From positions 117,311-181,310 of the forward strand of contig NZ_JAHKRS010000009.1 in the NCBI RefSeq assembly GCF_018863235.1: a stretch of 64,000 bases of DNA. Reading direction: 5' to 3'. The translations under genes were made by a program, and so were the position numbers. This stretch comes from Pseudomaricurvus albidus (GTDB taxonomy: Bacteria > Pseudomonadota > Gammaproteobacteria > Pseudomonadales > Cellvibrionaceae). Position 1 is the stretch's first letter. Each line of letters opens with the position of its first letter. Below the pieces are notes generated by a model. That model searched no databases and had not been told where the DNA came from. It saw only the letters and a program-made list of their open reading frames with translations. Below, in pieces: positions 27,469-37,143 of this stretch.

Positions 27469-28239
27469 TTACTTGGGTTGCATGCGAACTGCAGCGTCCA
27501 TACGGATGACTTCACCGTTGATGTAATCGTTGTCTACGATATGCAGGGACAGCTTGGCGATCTCGGCGGGTCTGCCCAAACGTTTTGGATACACGGTTGA
27601 GGCTTCCAGGGACTTGTAGTAAGACTCCTCAATCGAATCAAACAGCGGAGTATGAATCAGGCCGGGAGCGATGGTGTTCACGCGAATGCCGTAAGGTGCC
27701 AGTTCGCGAGCCATAGGCAGTGTCATGCCAACAATAGCGCCTTTGGTGGCAGAGTAGGCGACCTGACCGATCTGACCTTCGTAGGCGGCAACCGAAGCGG
27801 TATTGATGATTACGCCACGGCTACCGTCTTCGTTGACGGGCTCATTCTGGGCCATTTTCTCAGCGGCCAGACGTGCGACGTTGAAGGTGCCCACCTGATT
27901 AATCATGACAATTTTCATGTACAGATCAATGGGGTGAGGGCCTTTGGAGCCGTAGGTTTTACACGCCGGGCCGATACCGGCGTAATTGTTGACGATGTGC
28001 AGGGCGCCGAACCTGTCTACAGTGGCATCGATAGCGGTTTGTACGGAAGCTTCGTCGGCCACGTCCACGTTAAAGTAAGCAACCTTATCCCCGAGACGAT
28101 CGGCAACGGCCTGTCCGGCTTCTTCGTTCAAATCAAAAATAGCCACATTGGCGCCTTTGGCGGCGTAGAGTTCCACTGTGCCCAGACCCAGGCCGGATGC
28201 GCCTCCGGTGACAATAGCGGTTTTGCCTGCAATATCCAT
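27469..28239 (-). CDS. Short-chain 3-hydroxyacyl-CoA dehydrogenase (HSD10-like)
   Basis: NAD-dependent Rossmann enzyme of 256 residues. It has TGGASGLGLG near residue 11, the catalytic Ser in NTASVAAYEGQ, YSATK near 163, and the HSD10-like stretch VGTFNVARLAAEKM. The usual NNAG motif reads NNYAG, a one-residue insertion. Predicted to oxidise 3-hydroxyacyl-CoA, perhaps 2-methyl-3-hydroxyacyl-CoA given the racemase next door (inference). It lies third in the operon, 74 bases after the FadB-like gene, and GGAG precedes the ATG. Confidence 0.85.
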   Translation of the reverse strand: MDIAGKTAIVTGGASGLGLGTVELYAAKGANVAIFDLNEEAGQAVADRLGDKVAYFNVDVADEASVQTAIDATVDRFGALHIVNNYAGIGPACKTYGSKGPHPIDLYMKIVMINQVGTFNVARLAAEKMAQNEPVNEDGSRGVIINTASVAAYEGQIGQVAYSATKGAIVGMTLPMARELAPYGIRVNTIAPGLIHTPLFDSIEESYYKSLEASTVYPKRLGRPAEIAKLSLHIVDNDYINGEVIRMDAAVRMQPK

Positions 28240-28313
28240 TTTATTCTCCTGATGGTTGTGGGGGTGATGTTAATTACATCACCCGAAAGTGTTGTGAAAT
28301 TGTTATTCCGCGT

Positions 28314-30485
28314 TTATTGAAACGTTCCGCCATCTTTGGCCTTGTCGATCACATTTGCGGGTGGTGTAAAGCGAGCGCCATACTGTTCAGCCAGTTCGTT
28401 GGCCCGAGAAACAAACGCTGCCGGTCCGGTTTCATTGTTGTATTCGTAAGTATTAACAAACTGGATGAAACCGCCTGTCCAGGTCGGTGCGCCAATACCC
28501 AAAAGAGAGCCGACATTACCCTCAGCAACAGAGCGAAGAACACCTTCCTGCAGGCACTTCAGGCTTTCAATAACCTGGCGAAACAGAATGCGATCTTTCA
28601 TGTCCTGGTTGGCGATTGACACGTTCGGCTTGTGGTACAACTCATAGAGTTTTGGCCACACAGCCTTGCTGCCGTCTTCTGCGTATTCGTAGAAACCGCC
28701 ACCGTGATGGCGGCCGCCGCGGTTAAAGTCCCTGACCATGCTTTCACAGACGTCAATGCCGACACTGCAGTCGCTTTTGCTGCCCAATACCCCCATGTTG
28801 CGGTGAGTCTCAGCGGCTTTGCGGGTCAGTTCCTGACTGACTTCATCCTGAATGGTCAGCGGTCCCACAGGCATACCCACCTGCTTGCCCATGGCATCAA
28901 TCAACACGGGATCAGCTCCCTCGGTCAGAAGGCGTGCACCTTCGTCCAGATAGGTGAAGAACACCCGAGAGGTGAAAAATCCCAGTGAGTCGTTCACCAC
29001 AATGGCGGTCTTGCGAATTTGTCGGGTGTAGTCGAACGCTTTGGCGAGAGTTTCATCGCTGGTTTTTTCACCGCAGATAATTTCGACCAGAGGCATCTTG
29101 TCTACCGGCGAGAAAAAGTGAATGCCAATAAAGTTTTCCGGTTTGGCGCTGGCTTCTGCCAGCTGGCTGATGGGCAGGGTAGAGGTGTTGCTGCCGTAAA
29201 TGCCGCCTTCTGCCAAATAGCCTTCCGCTTCTTTGGTGACGTTGTTTTTCAGTTCGATGTTTTCAAACACGGCTTCAATGATCAGGTCACAGCCTTGCAA
29301 ATCTGCATAATCCTTGGTGGCTTTAATCAGACCGAGTACCTTGGTTTTGTCGGCTTCGGTTTTGCGACCGCGCTGGATTTGTTTGTCCAGCAGTTTTGCG
29401 GTGTAGGCTTTGCCTTTTTCTGCGGCTTCCAGGCTGATGTCTTTCAACACTACTTCAATGCCGGCCATTGCTGAGCTAAAGGTAATGCCCTGACCCATCA
29501 TGCCGGCACCGAGAATACCGACTTTTTTCACTTTGCTGGGTTCAATGCCTTTTGGGCGTGCTGCGCCACCGTTGACACTGTTCATTTGAAAAAAGCCGGA
29601 AGTGATGATGTTTTTGGCTTCCGCAGTGGTGTTCAGGAAGGCAAACCCGCGTGACTCAATACGCAAGGCGGTATCAAAGTCTACTGTCATGGTGTCACCG
29701 GCCACGGCCAGAATTCGCTCTGGGGCCGGCAGCAGACCACGGGTTTTTTTAATGGTCATTGGAGTCGCCATGGCCAGGATATTTAATACCGTCTTGCTGG
29801 TCGCGTCGCCTCCGGGAATCTTGTGTCCTTGAATGTCCCAGGGTTGAGCCCAGGCTTCCGGGTTGGCCTTGATCCAGTTTTTGGCGCTTGCTACCAGTTT
29901 GTCTGCATCGTCGACCAGCTCGTTCACGTAGCCAACTTCAACTGCTTCAGAGGCATTCAACCGCTTGCCTTCCAGCAGGAATGGCAGCGCTTTCTCCAGG
30001 CCCAGCAGGTGGATGGAACGAACCACGCCACCACCGCCGGGTAGCAAACCGAGGGTCACTTCAGGAAGACCAATCTGAACTTGTGGCGAGTTGAGAGCAA
30101 TGCGATAGTTACAGGCCAGGCAGATTTCCAGACCACCACCCAGTGCTGCGCCATTGATCGCAGCGACTACGGGCACTTCCAGTTTTTCCAGACCGCGCAG
30201 AGGGGCTTTGATCTTGTCCTCCAGGGTGCGGAACTGGGCTTCTTCTTCGCCTTTGGGCACTGAGGACAATTCGCGCAGATCACCCCCGGCAAAAAACGTG
30301 CTTTTGGCAGATGCCAGTACAACTCCGGTTAAATCGCTTTCAGCTTGCAGTCTGGTGACAGTCGCCAGCATGGCATCCCGATATTGGCTGTTCATGGCAT
30401 TGACCGGGCCATCCAAATCCATGGTGATGGTGACGATGCCGTCGGTGTCTTTCTCGTAGATAAAACCGTGTAGGTTCTCACTCAT
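28314..30485 (-). CDS. Bifunctional enoyl-CoA hydratase/3-hydroxyacyl-CoA dehydrogenase (FadB/FadJ-like)
   Basis: Fusion enzyme of 723 residues. The N-terminal crotonase domain (about 1-200) carries KSTFFAGGDLREL and NGAALGGGLEICLACNYRIA. The C-terminal dehydrogenase (about 315-700) carries the Rossmann motif VGILGAGMMGQGITF near 318 and SNTSTLPISQLAE, IGIHFFSPVDKMPLVEII (catalytic His) and DSLGFFTSRVF. It performs the two central steps of beta-oxidation. It lies 43 bases downstream of the thiolase gene, the usual order being reversed relative to fadBA. FadJ-like length and the separate FadA-type partner suggest a dedicated rather than housekeeping pathway. Confidence 0.92.
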   Translation of the reverse strand: MSENLHGFIYEKDTDGIVTITMDLDGPVNAMNSQYRDAMLATVTRLQAESDLTGVVLASAKSTFFAGGDLRELSSVPKGEEEAQFRTLEDKIKAPLRGLEKLEVPVVAAINGAALGGGLEICLACNYRIALNSPQVQIGLPEVTLGLLPGGGGVVRSIHLLGLEKALPFLLEGKRLNASEAVEVGYVNELVDDADKLVASAKNWIKANPEAWAQPWDIQGHKIPGGDATSKTVLNILAMATPMTIKKTRGLLPAPERILAVAGDTMTVDFDTALRIESRGFAFLNTTAEAKNIITSGFFQMNSVNGGAARPKGIEPSKVKKVGILGAGMMGQGITFSSAMAGIEVVLKDISLEAAEKGKAYTAKLLDKQIQRGRKTEADKTKVLGLIKATKDYADLQGCDLIIEAVFENIELKNNVTKEAEGYLAEGGIYGSNTSTLPISQLAEASAKPENFIGIHFFSPVDKMPLVEIICGEKTSDETLAKAFDYTRQIRKTAIVVNDSLGFFTSRVFFTYLDEGARLLTEGADPVLIDAMGKQVGMPVGPLTIQDEVSQELTRKAAETHRNMGVLGSKSDCSVGIDVCESMVRDFNRGGRHHGGGFYEYAEDGSKAVWPKLYELYHKPNVSIANQDMKDRILFRQVIESLKCLQEGVLRSVAEGNVGSLLGIGAPTWTGGFIQFVNTYEYNNETGPAAFVSRANELAEQYGARFTPPANVIDKAKDGGTFQ

Positions 30486-30528
30486 GATCTATTACCTTGT
30501 TTATTCTGTTTTTTCTTCAGGGAGATTG

Positions 30529-31737
30529 TTAAACGCGTTCGATGATGGTGGCGATACCCATGCCGCCTCCGACGCAGAGAGCAATCAAGCCGCGTTTTTT
30601 GTTGCGACGTTCCAGTTCATCCAGCATGGTGCTGACCAACATGGCTCCGGTGGCCCCCAAGGGATGCCCCATGGCGATAGCGCCGCCGTTAACGTTGGTA
30701 ACGTCGTGAGAAATATCGAGATCCTGCATGAAACGCAGGGCGACAGAAGCAAAGGCTTCGTTGATTTCGAACAGATCAATGTCGGCGGTTGTCATGCCTG
30801 CCTTTAATAATACTTTCCTGGCGGCAGGACCAGGTCCGGTCAACATGATGGTTGGATCAGTCGCCAGCACAGCTGTCGCCACAATGCGGGCGCGTGGGAT
30901 CAGGTTCAAATCCTTGCCGGCTTTTTCACTACCGATCAATACCGCTGAAGAGCCATCGACAATACCTGAGGAATTGCCGGGGGTGTGAACGTGATTGATG
31001 GCAGGCAGCTGCGGGTACTTGCGCAGCATCATGTCATCAAAACCAAGATTGCCCATGGATTCGAAAGATGGGCGCAGTTTGCCAAGTACTTCCATGGTGG
31101 TGTTGGGCTTGATGAAGTCATCTTTCTCCAGCACGGTCACGCCGTTCAGGTCTTTTACCGGAACCACTGAACGATCAAAGTAGCCACTTGCCTGAGCGTG
31201 AGCGGCACGCTGTTGCGAGGCCAGGGCAAAAGCATCGACGTTTTCGCGGCTCCATCCACCGATGGTGGCTATGGTGTCGGCACCAATACCCTGAGGCACG
31301 ATACCGTCATGCATTGTGACTTCCGGATCATACATCCAGGCGCCGCCGGAGCTGCCCATAGGTACACGGGACATGGACTCCACGCCACCGGCAACCACCA
31401 GATCTTCCCACCCGGAAGCGATTTTCATGGCAGCCATATTGACGGCTTCCAGGCCAGAAGCACAGAAGCGATCCAGTTGTACGCCGGGCACGCTTTCATC
31501 CCAATCAGCAAACTGGACAATGCTTTTGGCGACATCGCCACCCTGCTCGGCGGTGGGGGTCACACAGCCCATTACCACATCGTCCACCTGGCTGGTATCC
31601 AGATCGTGTCTCTGTTGTAGCTCCTTCAGGAGGCTGGCACCGAGAGCAACCGGTTTAACCTCATGAAGAGAACCGTCAGCTTTCCCTTTGCTGCGCGGGG
31701 TTCTGACAGCGTCGTATATATAGGCGGTATGTGGCAT
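30529..31737 (-). CDS. Acetyl-CoA acyltransferase (thiolase)
   Basis: Cleaves 3-ketoacyl-CoA with CoA. The 402-residue protein has the nucleophile Cys in [14 protein letters not shown] near residue 91. The His-containing [11 protein letters not shown] lies near 343, [15 protein letters not shown] near 365 and the C-terminal Cys in ALCVGGGMG near 390. It is the first gene of the five-gene operon and divergent from an AraC-type regulator. The substrate chain length cannot be read from sequence. Confidence 0.93.
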   Translation of the reverse strand: MPHTAYIYDAVRTPRSKGKADGSLHEVKPVALGASLLKELQQRHDLDTSQVDDVVMGCVTPTAEQGGDVAKSIVQFADWDESVPGVQLDRFCASGLEAVNMAAMKIASGWEDLVVAGGVESMSRVPMGSSGGAWMYDPEVTMHDGIVPQGIGADTIATIGGWSRENVDAFALASQQRAAHAQASGYFDRSVVPVKDLNGVTVLEKDDFIKPNTTMEVLGKLRPSFESMGNLGFDDMMLRKYPQLPAINHVHTPGNSSGIVDGSSAVLIGSEKAGKDLNLIPRARIVATAVLATDPTIMLTGPGPAARKVLLKAGMTTADIDLFEINEAFASVALRFMQDLDISHDVTNVNGGAIAMGHPLGATGAMLVSTMLDELERRNKKRGLIALCVGGGMGIATIIERV

Positions 31738-31836
31738 TACGAGATCCTGTTGGTTTTATCTGTTTATCGTAAAAAGAGGGAGCTGATACCCACTTGCTAT
31801 CGATGGGTTTTAGCGATAACGTGCATTTTTTTCATT

Positions 31837-31880
31837 ATTGTTTGCCAAATGCCCCTTAATCAAGGATCTATTTGGACAAT
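31837..31880. promoter_or_regulatory. Interrupted inverted repeat in the thiolase/AraC intergenic region
   Basis: CCAAAT (31845-31850) and ATTTGG (31870-31875) face each other, flanked by ATTG and CAAT that also match. It lies in the 236-base divergent control region and could be an operator for the adjacent AraC regulator. This is inference from position and symmetry only. Confidence 0.35.
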
Positions 31881-31973
31881 AGTGTGCAGTTTGTTCCGTT
31901 TTAAGGCTGGGGCAATGGTGCGCCGATATTGATGAATTTTAGTCGACAGGTTAAAAAAGGTGGGTAGAACACA

Positions 31974-33023
31974 TTGAGTGACGTCAGCAATACACAAGAG
32001 ATATCCGTACCCAGTTATTTTCTCAGGGCGGTTGTGAAGAATGCTCCGTCAAAAGGTATTGACGTGCCAGGCCTGGTGCGGCGGGCTCATATTCCTCCGC
32101 GCCTGTTCGTCGGCAGTAATGCACGTGTGACCGTGGAACAGTATGCCCGGTTACAGGCGATCACGATGCGTGAGATGAATGATGAGGCTCTGGGCTACTG
32201 CCGATTGCCGCTGAAGGTGGGTACCTGGTCAGCAGTGTGCCACTGGGTGATTCATGTTCGTACCCTCAGTCAGGCACTGAAACGATTTTGTCTGTTTTAC
32301 TCGCTGCTTGAGCGAGGGCTGAAAACCGAGTTGAGCACCAATGAAGACACCCTGACCATACATTTTTCTCCCTGGGAAAAAGGGGAGTCCATCGAACCAT
32401 TCGCCTATGAGTTGTTTATGTTTGGCCTGCATCGGTTGACCTCTTGGTTAACCGAAGACAGCTTGCCTATCCAGCAGGTGCGGTTAAATTTCCCGGAACC
32501 GGAACACAGCCAGGAGTATCGAGCGATGTTTCCCGGTGCCGAAAGGGTATTTTGTGACGAGAGGGAGCCTGACACGGGATGCTCTTTAACGTTTGACCGG
32601 CGAGTAATGGAGCTGCCAATCAAACAAACCCCTGAATCTTTATCCAATTTTCTGCGTCAGCCACTGCTGAATGTGATGGTGAATGACTACAATCAACAAA
32701 GTTGGAGCGCCAAAACCCGTGCTGTTCTTAGACAGCGTTTAAGCAGTATTCCCACGTTGGTGGAAGTGGCCGAAGAGCTGGAAATTCATCCCAAGAAGCT
32801 GCGTCGCAAGCTGGAGGCTGAAGGTATCGGTTATGGTGATCTGAAAAGCCAGCTGAGGCGGGATATTGCCATTCGTCACCTTACCAAAAGCAGTGAGGCG
32901 ATTGAGCAAATTGCCTATCTTACCGGCTTTTCGGAAACCTGTACCTTTACCCGGGCCTTCAAGCGTTGGACAGGCGTGACGCCATTCACCTACAGGAAGC
33001 GAGCGAAAAGCGCTAATAACTAG
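31974..33023 (+). CDS. AraC-family transcriptional regulator (arabinose_bd-type sensor)
   Basis: The 349-residue regulator has an N-terminal sensor domain of the type found in OruR/ArgR-like AraC proteins (VPSYFLRAVVKNAPSKGIDV to about residue 220). The C-terminal double helix-turn-helix (about 255-345) contains LVEVAEELEIHPKKLRRKL and IEQIAYLTGFSETCTFTRAF. It starts with TTG after AGGTGGG. Divergent from the acyl-CoA operon, it is the obvious candidate regulator of that operon, with an acyl-CoA or fatty acid as likely inducer (inference). Confidence 0.88.
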   Translation: MSDVSNTQEISVPSYFLRAVVKNAPSKGIDVPGLVRRAHIPPRLFVGSNARVTVEQYARLQAITMREMNDEALGYCRLPLKVGTWSAVCHWVIHVRTLSQALKRFCLFYSLLERGLKTELSTNEDTLTIHFSPWEKGESIEPFAYELFMFGLHRLTSWLTEDSLPIQQVRLNFPEPEHSQEYRAMFPGAERVFCDEREPDTGCSLTFDRRVMELPIKQTPESLSNFLRQPLLNVMVNDYNQQSWSAKTRAVLRQRLSSIPTLVEVAEELEIHPKKLRRKLEAEGIGYGDLKSQLRRDIAIRHLTKSSEAIEQIAYLTGFSETCTFTRAFKRWTGVTPFTYRKRAKSANN

Positions 33024-33119
33024 GGTATCCTATAGCCAGTTGATAACGCACAAAATGCACAATGAGAACTGACTCTTGATTGGGTCTGGAACAGTCTGCA
33101 GAGAGAATACGAGATCACT

Positions 33120-34667
33120 ATGAGCACACACAAAGATAAATTGGTTATTTTTGATACTACCCTGCGCGACGGGGAGCAAAGCCCGGGCGCGTCCATGACC
33201 AAAGACGAGAAAGTACGTATTGGCAAGATGCTGGAAAAGATGCGCGTCGATGTGATCGAAGCGGGTTTTGCCATTGCCAGTCCCGGTGATTTCGAGGCGG
33301 TAAAAGCTGTCGCTCAAGCTGTGAAAGATTCCACAGTGTGCAGCCTGGCACGGGCGGTTCGTGCGGATATTGAACGCGCGGGTGAGGCTCTGAAAAACGC
33401 CAATTCCGGTCGTATTCATACGTTTATTGCCACCTCGCCGATTCACATGAAGTACAAGTTGCAGATGGAGCCGGATGCAGTGCTGGCGCAGGCTGTTGAG
33501 GCGGTGAAGATTGCCCGCAATCTGTCTGAAGACGTAGAGTTTTCCCTTGAGGATGGCAGCCGTACCGAGCCCGACTTTATGTACCGCATTATCGAAGCGG
33601 TCATCGCTGCGGGTGCCAGTACCATCAATATCCCGGACACCGTCGGCTATGGCACTCCTGAAGAGTACGGAGCCTTGTTTAAGAATGTGCTGAACCATGT
33701 TCCCAATGCCGACAAAGCGATTTTCTCTACCCACTGCCACAACGATCTGGGGCTGGCGGTGGCTAACTCCCTGGCAGCGGTGATGAATGGTGTGCGTCAG
33801 GTAGAATGCACCATCAACGGTCTCGGGGAGAGAGCGGGTAACGCCTCACTGGAAGAAATTGTCATGGCGGTACAGACACGCAAAGACTTCTATCCCGTCG
33901 AGACCACCATCGATACCCGTCATATTGTGCCAACGTCCCGTTTGGTGGCCAGCGTGACCGGATTCCCGGTACAGCCGAACAAGGCGATTGTAGGAGCCAA
34001 TGCCTTTGCCCATGAATCCGGCATTCACCAGGACGGTGTCCTCAAGCACCGCGAGACTTACGAGATCATGAAGGCAGAAGACGTGGGCTGGAATGCCAAC
34101 AAACTGGTCCTGGGTAAGCACTCCGGTCGGGCTGCGGTAAGAGCCAGGTTTGAAGAGTTGGGGGTGACCTTCGACTCACCGGAAGCCCTCAATGATGCCT
34201 TCAAGCGCTTTAAGGATCTGGCGGACAAAAAGCATGAGATCTTTGACGAAGATCTGCAGGCTCTGGTCTCCGATGTGAAGGCTGAAAGCGTCGATGAGAT
34301 CTATCGCTTTGTCGGAATGGAAGTCAATTGTAAAACAGGCCAGAAGCCCAGAGCAGAGTTGACGTTTACCCGACTTGGTCAATCCGTGACCACTTCGTCG
34401 GAGGGGAGTGGCCCTGTTGATGCGGTGTTTAAAGCCATCGAAAAAGAGGTCAACAGTCAGTCGGCGCTAGAACTCTACTCGGTTAACGCCATTACTGCGG
34501 GTACTGAAGCGCAGGGTGATGTTACCGTGCGGTTGGCCAGAAACGGCGAGATCGTCAATGGTGTCGGTGCCGATACCGATGTGGTGGCTGCGTCTGCAAA
34601 AGCCTACTTGCACGCTCTGAATCTGTTAGAATCCGAGGGCCGTGCACATCCGCAACGGGGTGTGTGA
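33120..34667 (+). CDS. leuA: 2-isopropylmalate synthase
   Basis: First committed step of leucine synthesis: acetyl-CoA plus 2-ketoisovalerate. The long-form enzyme (515 residues) has the catalytic [16 protein letters not shown] near residue 10, metal-binding [16 protein letters not shown] near 204, and [18 protein letters not shown] near 232. A C-terminal LeuA dimer (leucine feedback) domain runs from about 395. No leucine leader peptide or attenuator was seen in the 97 bases upstream. It may be co-transcribed with the following two genes, starting 21 bases after its stop. Confidence 0.95.
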   Translation: MSTHKDKLVIFDTTLRDGEQSPGASMTKDEKVRIGKMLEKMRVDVIEAGFAIASPGDFEAVKAVAQAVKDSTVCSLARAVRADIERAGEALKNANSGRIHTFIATSPIHMKYKLQMEPDAVLAQAVEAVKIARNLSEDVEFSLEDGSRTEPDFMYRIIEAVIAAGASTINIPDTVGYGTPEEYGALFKNVLNHVPNADKAIFSTHCHNDLGLAVANSLAAVMNGVRQVECTINGLGERAGNASLEEIVMAVQTRKDFYPVETTIDTRHIVPTSRLVASVTGFPVQPNKAIVGANAFAHESGIHQDGVLKHRETYEIMKAEDVGWNANKLVLGKHSGRAAVRARFEELGVTFDSPEALNDAFKRFKDLADKKHEIFDEDLQALVSDVKAESVDEIYRFVGMEVNCKTGQKPRAELTFTRLGQSVTTSSEGSGPVDAVFKAIEKEVNSQSALELYSVNAITAGTEAQGDVTVRLARNGEIVNGVGADTDVVAASAKAYLHALNLLESEGRAHPQRGV

Positions 34668-34688
34668 CCTGATTAACGAAGATTCACT

Positions 34689-35576
34689 ATGAATGAAATC
34701 CAGCGCCAGCAATATTTAGACGCCCTTGGCATCGACAGTTATATGCCTCGCTGGATTTTGCCTGTGGCACCGGCGCCGGTTTCCTGTGAGCCGGTTCTGC
34801 CGGTAAATGATGCACCAAGCCTGGAAGCCACTCCGGTTTCTGTGCCGAGTGTCGACGAACATACCGGCTCGCCGGCAGTCACAGCTTCCAATACTCGGGA
34901 AGCGACGGCTACTGGCGAGACTGCGGCACCGGCCACAGCCGGGACGGTGGTCAGCAGTCTTGCTGAAATTGTTGATAAGGTGAAGGCGCCTGCCAGTCCT
35001 GCTTCTCCAGTTACCGATTCTTCAGGTAGCTTGGGTTCTGCCGGCAAGGCAACACCAGAGCAGCAGACTACCGCAGTCGAGGTGGACCCTCATTTCTCGC
35101 TGAGCCTGTGGCGTGTCAGTGAGGATTTGGTCATTGTGGACAGTCGCCATGCAGAATTGGCTTTGCCCACTGAACCGCTGCTGGCCAATATCCTGTTTGC
35201 GCTGGGGCTGCCCCGTCAACCTCTGGCCCGGGCCGAGGTGTTGCGCTGGCCCATGTACGATCACCGTCTGGCGCCAAAGGGAGAGGCGGCTGCACGGGAA
35301 ACGGTGCTGGCCATGCTGGAGGGAAAACTTGAGGCTCAACCCGCCCGTTACCTCTTATTGATGGGGGCTGAGGCCTGTCATTTTGTACTGCCTGCGGATC
35401 TGTTGCCTGAAAACGGTGATGCGGAAGTATCCTACAAGGCGATGCAGGGCAGGGCACTCACAATTGAAGCGCTGCAGGCAACTGCTATCGTAGTGCCCAG
35501 TTTGTGTGACATGCTGCAACAACCCGAACTGAAAGCCGTCACCTGGCGATCAATCCAACCCCTGCGACAGTCTTAG
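34689..35576 (+). CDS. holD: Probable DNA polymerase III psi subunit (HolD-like) with long disordered insert
   Basis: The N-terminus RQQYLDALGIDSYMPRWILP resembles the E. coli psi start (QLQQLGITQWSLRRP), the peptide that contacts the clamp loader. The C-terminus (VVPSLCDMLQQPELKAVTWR) resembles psi's SPALTDL...ALWQQI. It directly precedes rimI, as holD does in E. coli. It has 295 residues against 137 in E. coli. The extra length is a Pro/Ala/Ser/Thr-rich segment (about residues 24-135) between the tip peptide and the folded part. The assignment rests on weak motifs plus gene order. Confidence 0.65.
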   Translation: MNEIQRQQYLDALGIDSYMPRWILPVAPAPVSCEPVLPVNDAPSLEATPVSVPSVDEHTGSPAVTASNTREATATGETAAPATAGTVVSSLAEIVDKVKAPASPASPVTDSSGSLGSAGKATPEQQTTAVEVDPHFSLSLWRVSEDLVIVDSRHAELALPTEPLLANILFALGLPRQPLARAEVLRWPMYDHRLAPKGEAAARETVLAMLEGKLEAQPARYLLLMGAEACHFVLPADLLPENGDAEVSYKAMQGRALTIEALQATAIVVPSLCDMLQQPELKAVTWRSIQPLRQS

Positions 35577-35631
35577 GTGGATTTCAACCTCTGCACACCT
35601 TGTCAGCACCGATCTGAGTATTAAAGCACCT

Positions 35632-36135
35632 ATGGCTTCATCCGAGATCTGCTCTGTTCCTGTGTCACTCGTAACAGCTAAACAGTTGCCGTTAGTGGCT
35701 TCTCCTTTGCCAGAGGAGGCTCTGGATGCGGTGCATCAGCTGGAAACCCGGGCTCACTCCCACCCCTGGAGTCGTTCCCTGCTGGAATCGGGCTTGTCCC
35801 GATATCATTGCTGGGGCATTCAGACAAATGAACAATGGATAGGGTTTGCCATAGTCTCTGTCGTGGTGGGTGAGGCAGAGCTGCTGGATTTTGTCGTATC
35901 CCCGGACTATCAGGGGCAAGGTGTGGGCGGCTGTTTCATGGATTGGTTGCTGGAGCAGGTGGCCACGCTGGCTGATCGGTTCTATCTCGAGGTGCGTGCC
36001 TCCAATGCTCCGGCGATTGCTCTTTACCAGAATGCCGGTTTTGTAGAAGTCGGGCTGCGTCCTGATTACTACCCCGCAGCCAAGGGGCGTGAGGACGCGG
36101 TGTTAATGGCGATGGAATTGTTTGCGGCATCCTGA
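35632..36135 (+). CDS. rimI: Ribosomal protein S18-alanine N-acetyltransferase
   Basis: GNAT acetyltransferase predicted to acetylate the N-terminal Ala of ribosomal protein S18. The 167-residue protein has HPWSRSLLESGL near residue 40, the acetyl-CoA P-loop VSPDYQGQGVGG near 98, and the RimI-type end LEVRASNAPAIALYQNAGFVEVGLRPDYYP with catalytic Glu/Tyr positions. About 25 N-terminal residues exceed the usual start. It follows the HolD-like gene by 55 bases. Confidence 0.88.
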   Translation: MASSEICSVPVSLVTAKQLPLVASPLPEEALDAVHQLETRAHSHPWSRSLLESGLSRYHCWGIQTNEQWIGFAIVSVVVGEAELLDFVVSPDYQGQGVGGCFMDWLLEQVATLADRFYLEVRASNAPAIALYQNAGFVEVGLRPDYYPAAKGREDAVLMAMELFAAS

Positions 36136-36168
36136 AACCTGAAAGTCATATCAATTTGAGCACTTTCC

Positions 36169-36185
36169 TGCACCAGAATGGTGTG
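36169..36185 (+). promoter_or_regulatory. NtrC-like enhancer site upstream of the ANTAR gene
   Basis: TGCACC-AGAAT-GGTGTG matches the NtrC dyad TGCACC-N5-GGTGCA at ten of twelve fixed positions with correct spacing. It lies about 170 bases upstream of the sigma-54 -24 element, a normal enhancer distance. It points to nitrogen-limitation control. Confidence 0.68.
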
Positions 36186-36353
36186 TTTTTTTGAGTTTCT
36201 CGCGGACTTGTCAGATTCTGAAAATTATTACCTCTGTCGTCATGCTGTTTTATTGTGCGGTGGATTGTCATTTTGCATTAATGTGAGTCATTTTTTTCTC
36301 CGTTGATATCCTCCTTTCCCCCGAAGACCAAGGAGTGGAACGGTTTTTCCAGA

Positions 36354-36370
36354 CTGGCACAGTTTTGGCT
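36354..36370 (+). promoter_or_regulatory. Sigma-54 promoter upstream of the ANTAR gene
   Basis: CTGGCACAGTTTTGGCT has GG (36356-36357) and GC (36368-36369) exactly 10 bases apart and fits YTGGCACGRNNNTTGCW with two mismatches. Transcription would begin near 36381, giving a leader of about 135 bases to the chosen GTG. The rest of the 380-base rimI-ANTAR gap shows only the NtrC-like site. Confidence 0.72.
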
Positions 36371-36517
36371 TTATTTTCTCGGCTTTAATGTTATTCACGG
36401 TTTCAGTTGGGTCAGAATTGAGCTCAACGGATCAGGGTGGGCTGTTCATTGGTAAGGGCGAGATTAAAAGATCGGTCGGGACGCAGAGCACCGTTGGGTG
36501 TCGTCTGCTCTGAGCCT

Positions 36518-37096
36518 GTGTCCGTATTGCTCCTGGATGCGGATCCTGAAAGGGCCACCGCATTGCGGCGTGGTCTGGAAGATTCAGGCTATTGCCTGCT
36601 GGCCAAAATTCGTGACAACGCTCAATTGCTGAAACAGGTGGAAAGCCTGAATCCTGATATCCTGGTGATCGGTACCGATTATCCGGACGATATGTTGTTG
36701 CAACAACTGTTGCTGATTCGGGATTTGTCTCCCAAACCTGTCATCATGTTTGCTGAAAAGGAAGCTCCGAAACTGATCGAACAGGTGGTGAAGTCCGGAG
36801 TTAACGCCTTTGTCGTCAACGATATTCAACCCCATCGTTTGCGGTCGATTATCAATATTGCGGCTGCTCGATTTAAAGAAACTCAGGTGCTCAGAAGCGA
36901 GTTGGAGTCCACTCGTACTCAACTGGCTGACAGGAAAAAAATTGATAAAGCCAAAGGTCTGTTAATGAAGGCCAAGGGTTATTCTGAGGATGAGGCCTAC
37001 CGTACTTTGCGCAAGATGGCGATGGATAAAGGACAATCCTTGTCGGCAGCCGCAGAGTCTATAACGGATGTTCTGTCCGTATTGGAATCCAACTGA
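36518..37096 (+). CDS. nasT: ANTAR-domain transcription antiterminator (NasT-like, pseudo-receiver)
   Basis: RNA-binding antiterminator predicted to act on the nitrate-transporter leader. A receiver-like domain (residues about 2-115) precedes an ANTAR domain (about 130-185) with DRKKIDKAKGLLMKAKGYSE then AYRTLRKMAMDKG. The receiver's usual phospho-acceptor Asp position reads Gly (PDILVIGTDYP), so phosphorylation is unlikely, as in other NasT/AmiR proteins. The GTG at 36518 gives the typical NasT start (VSVLLLDAD, 192 residues). The frame is open back to 36437, so the start is uncertain. No NasS partner gene is near. Confidence 0.88.
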   Translation: MSVLLLDADPERATALRRGLEDSGYCLLAKIRDNAQLLKQVESLNPDILVIGTDYPDDMLLQQLLLIRDLSPKPVIMFAEKEAPKLIEQVVKSGVNAFVVNDIQPHRLRSIINIAAARFKETQVLRSELESTRTQLADRKKIDKAKGLLMKAKGYSEDEAYRTLRKMAMDKGQSLSAAAESITDVLSVLESN

Positions 37097-37143
37097 TTAC
37101 AATCGCTATTAACGGATAGTGTTCGCTTTCAGGGTTGGCATTT

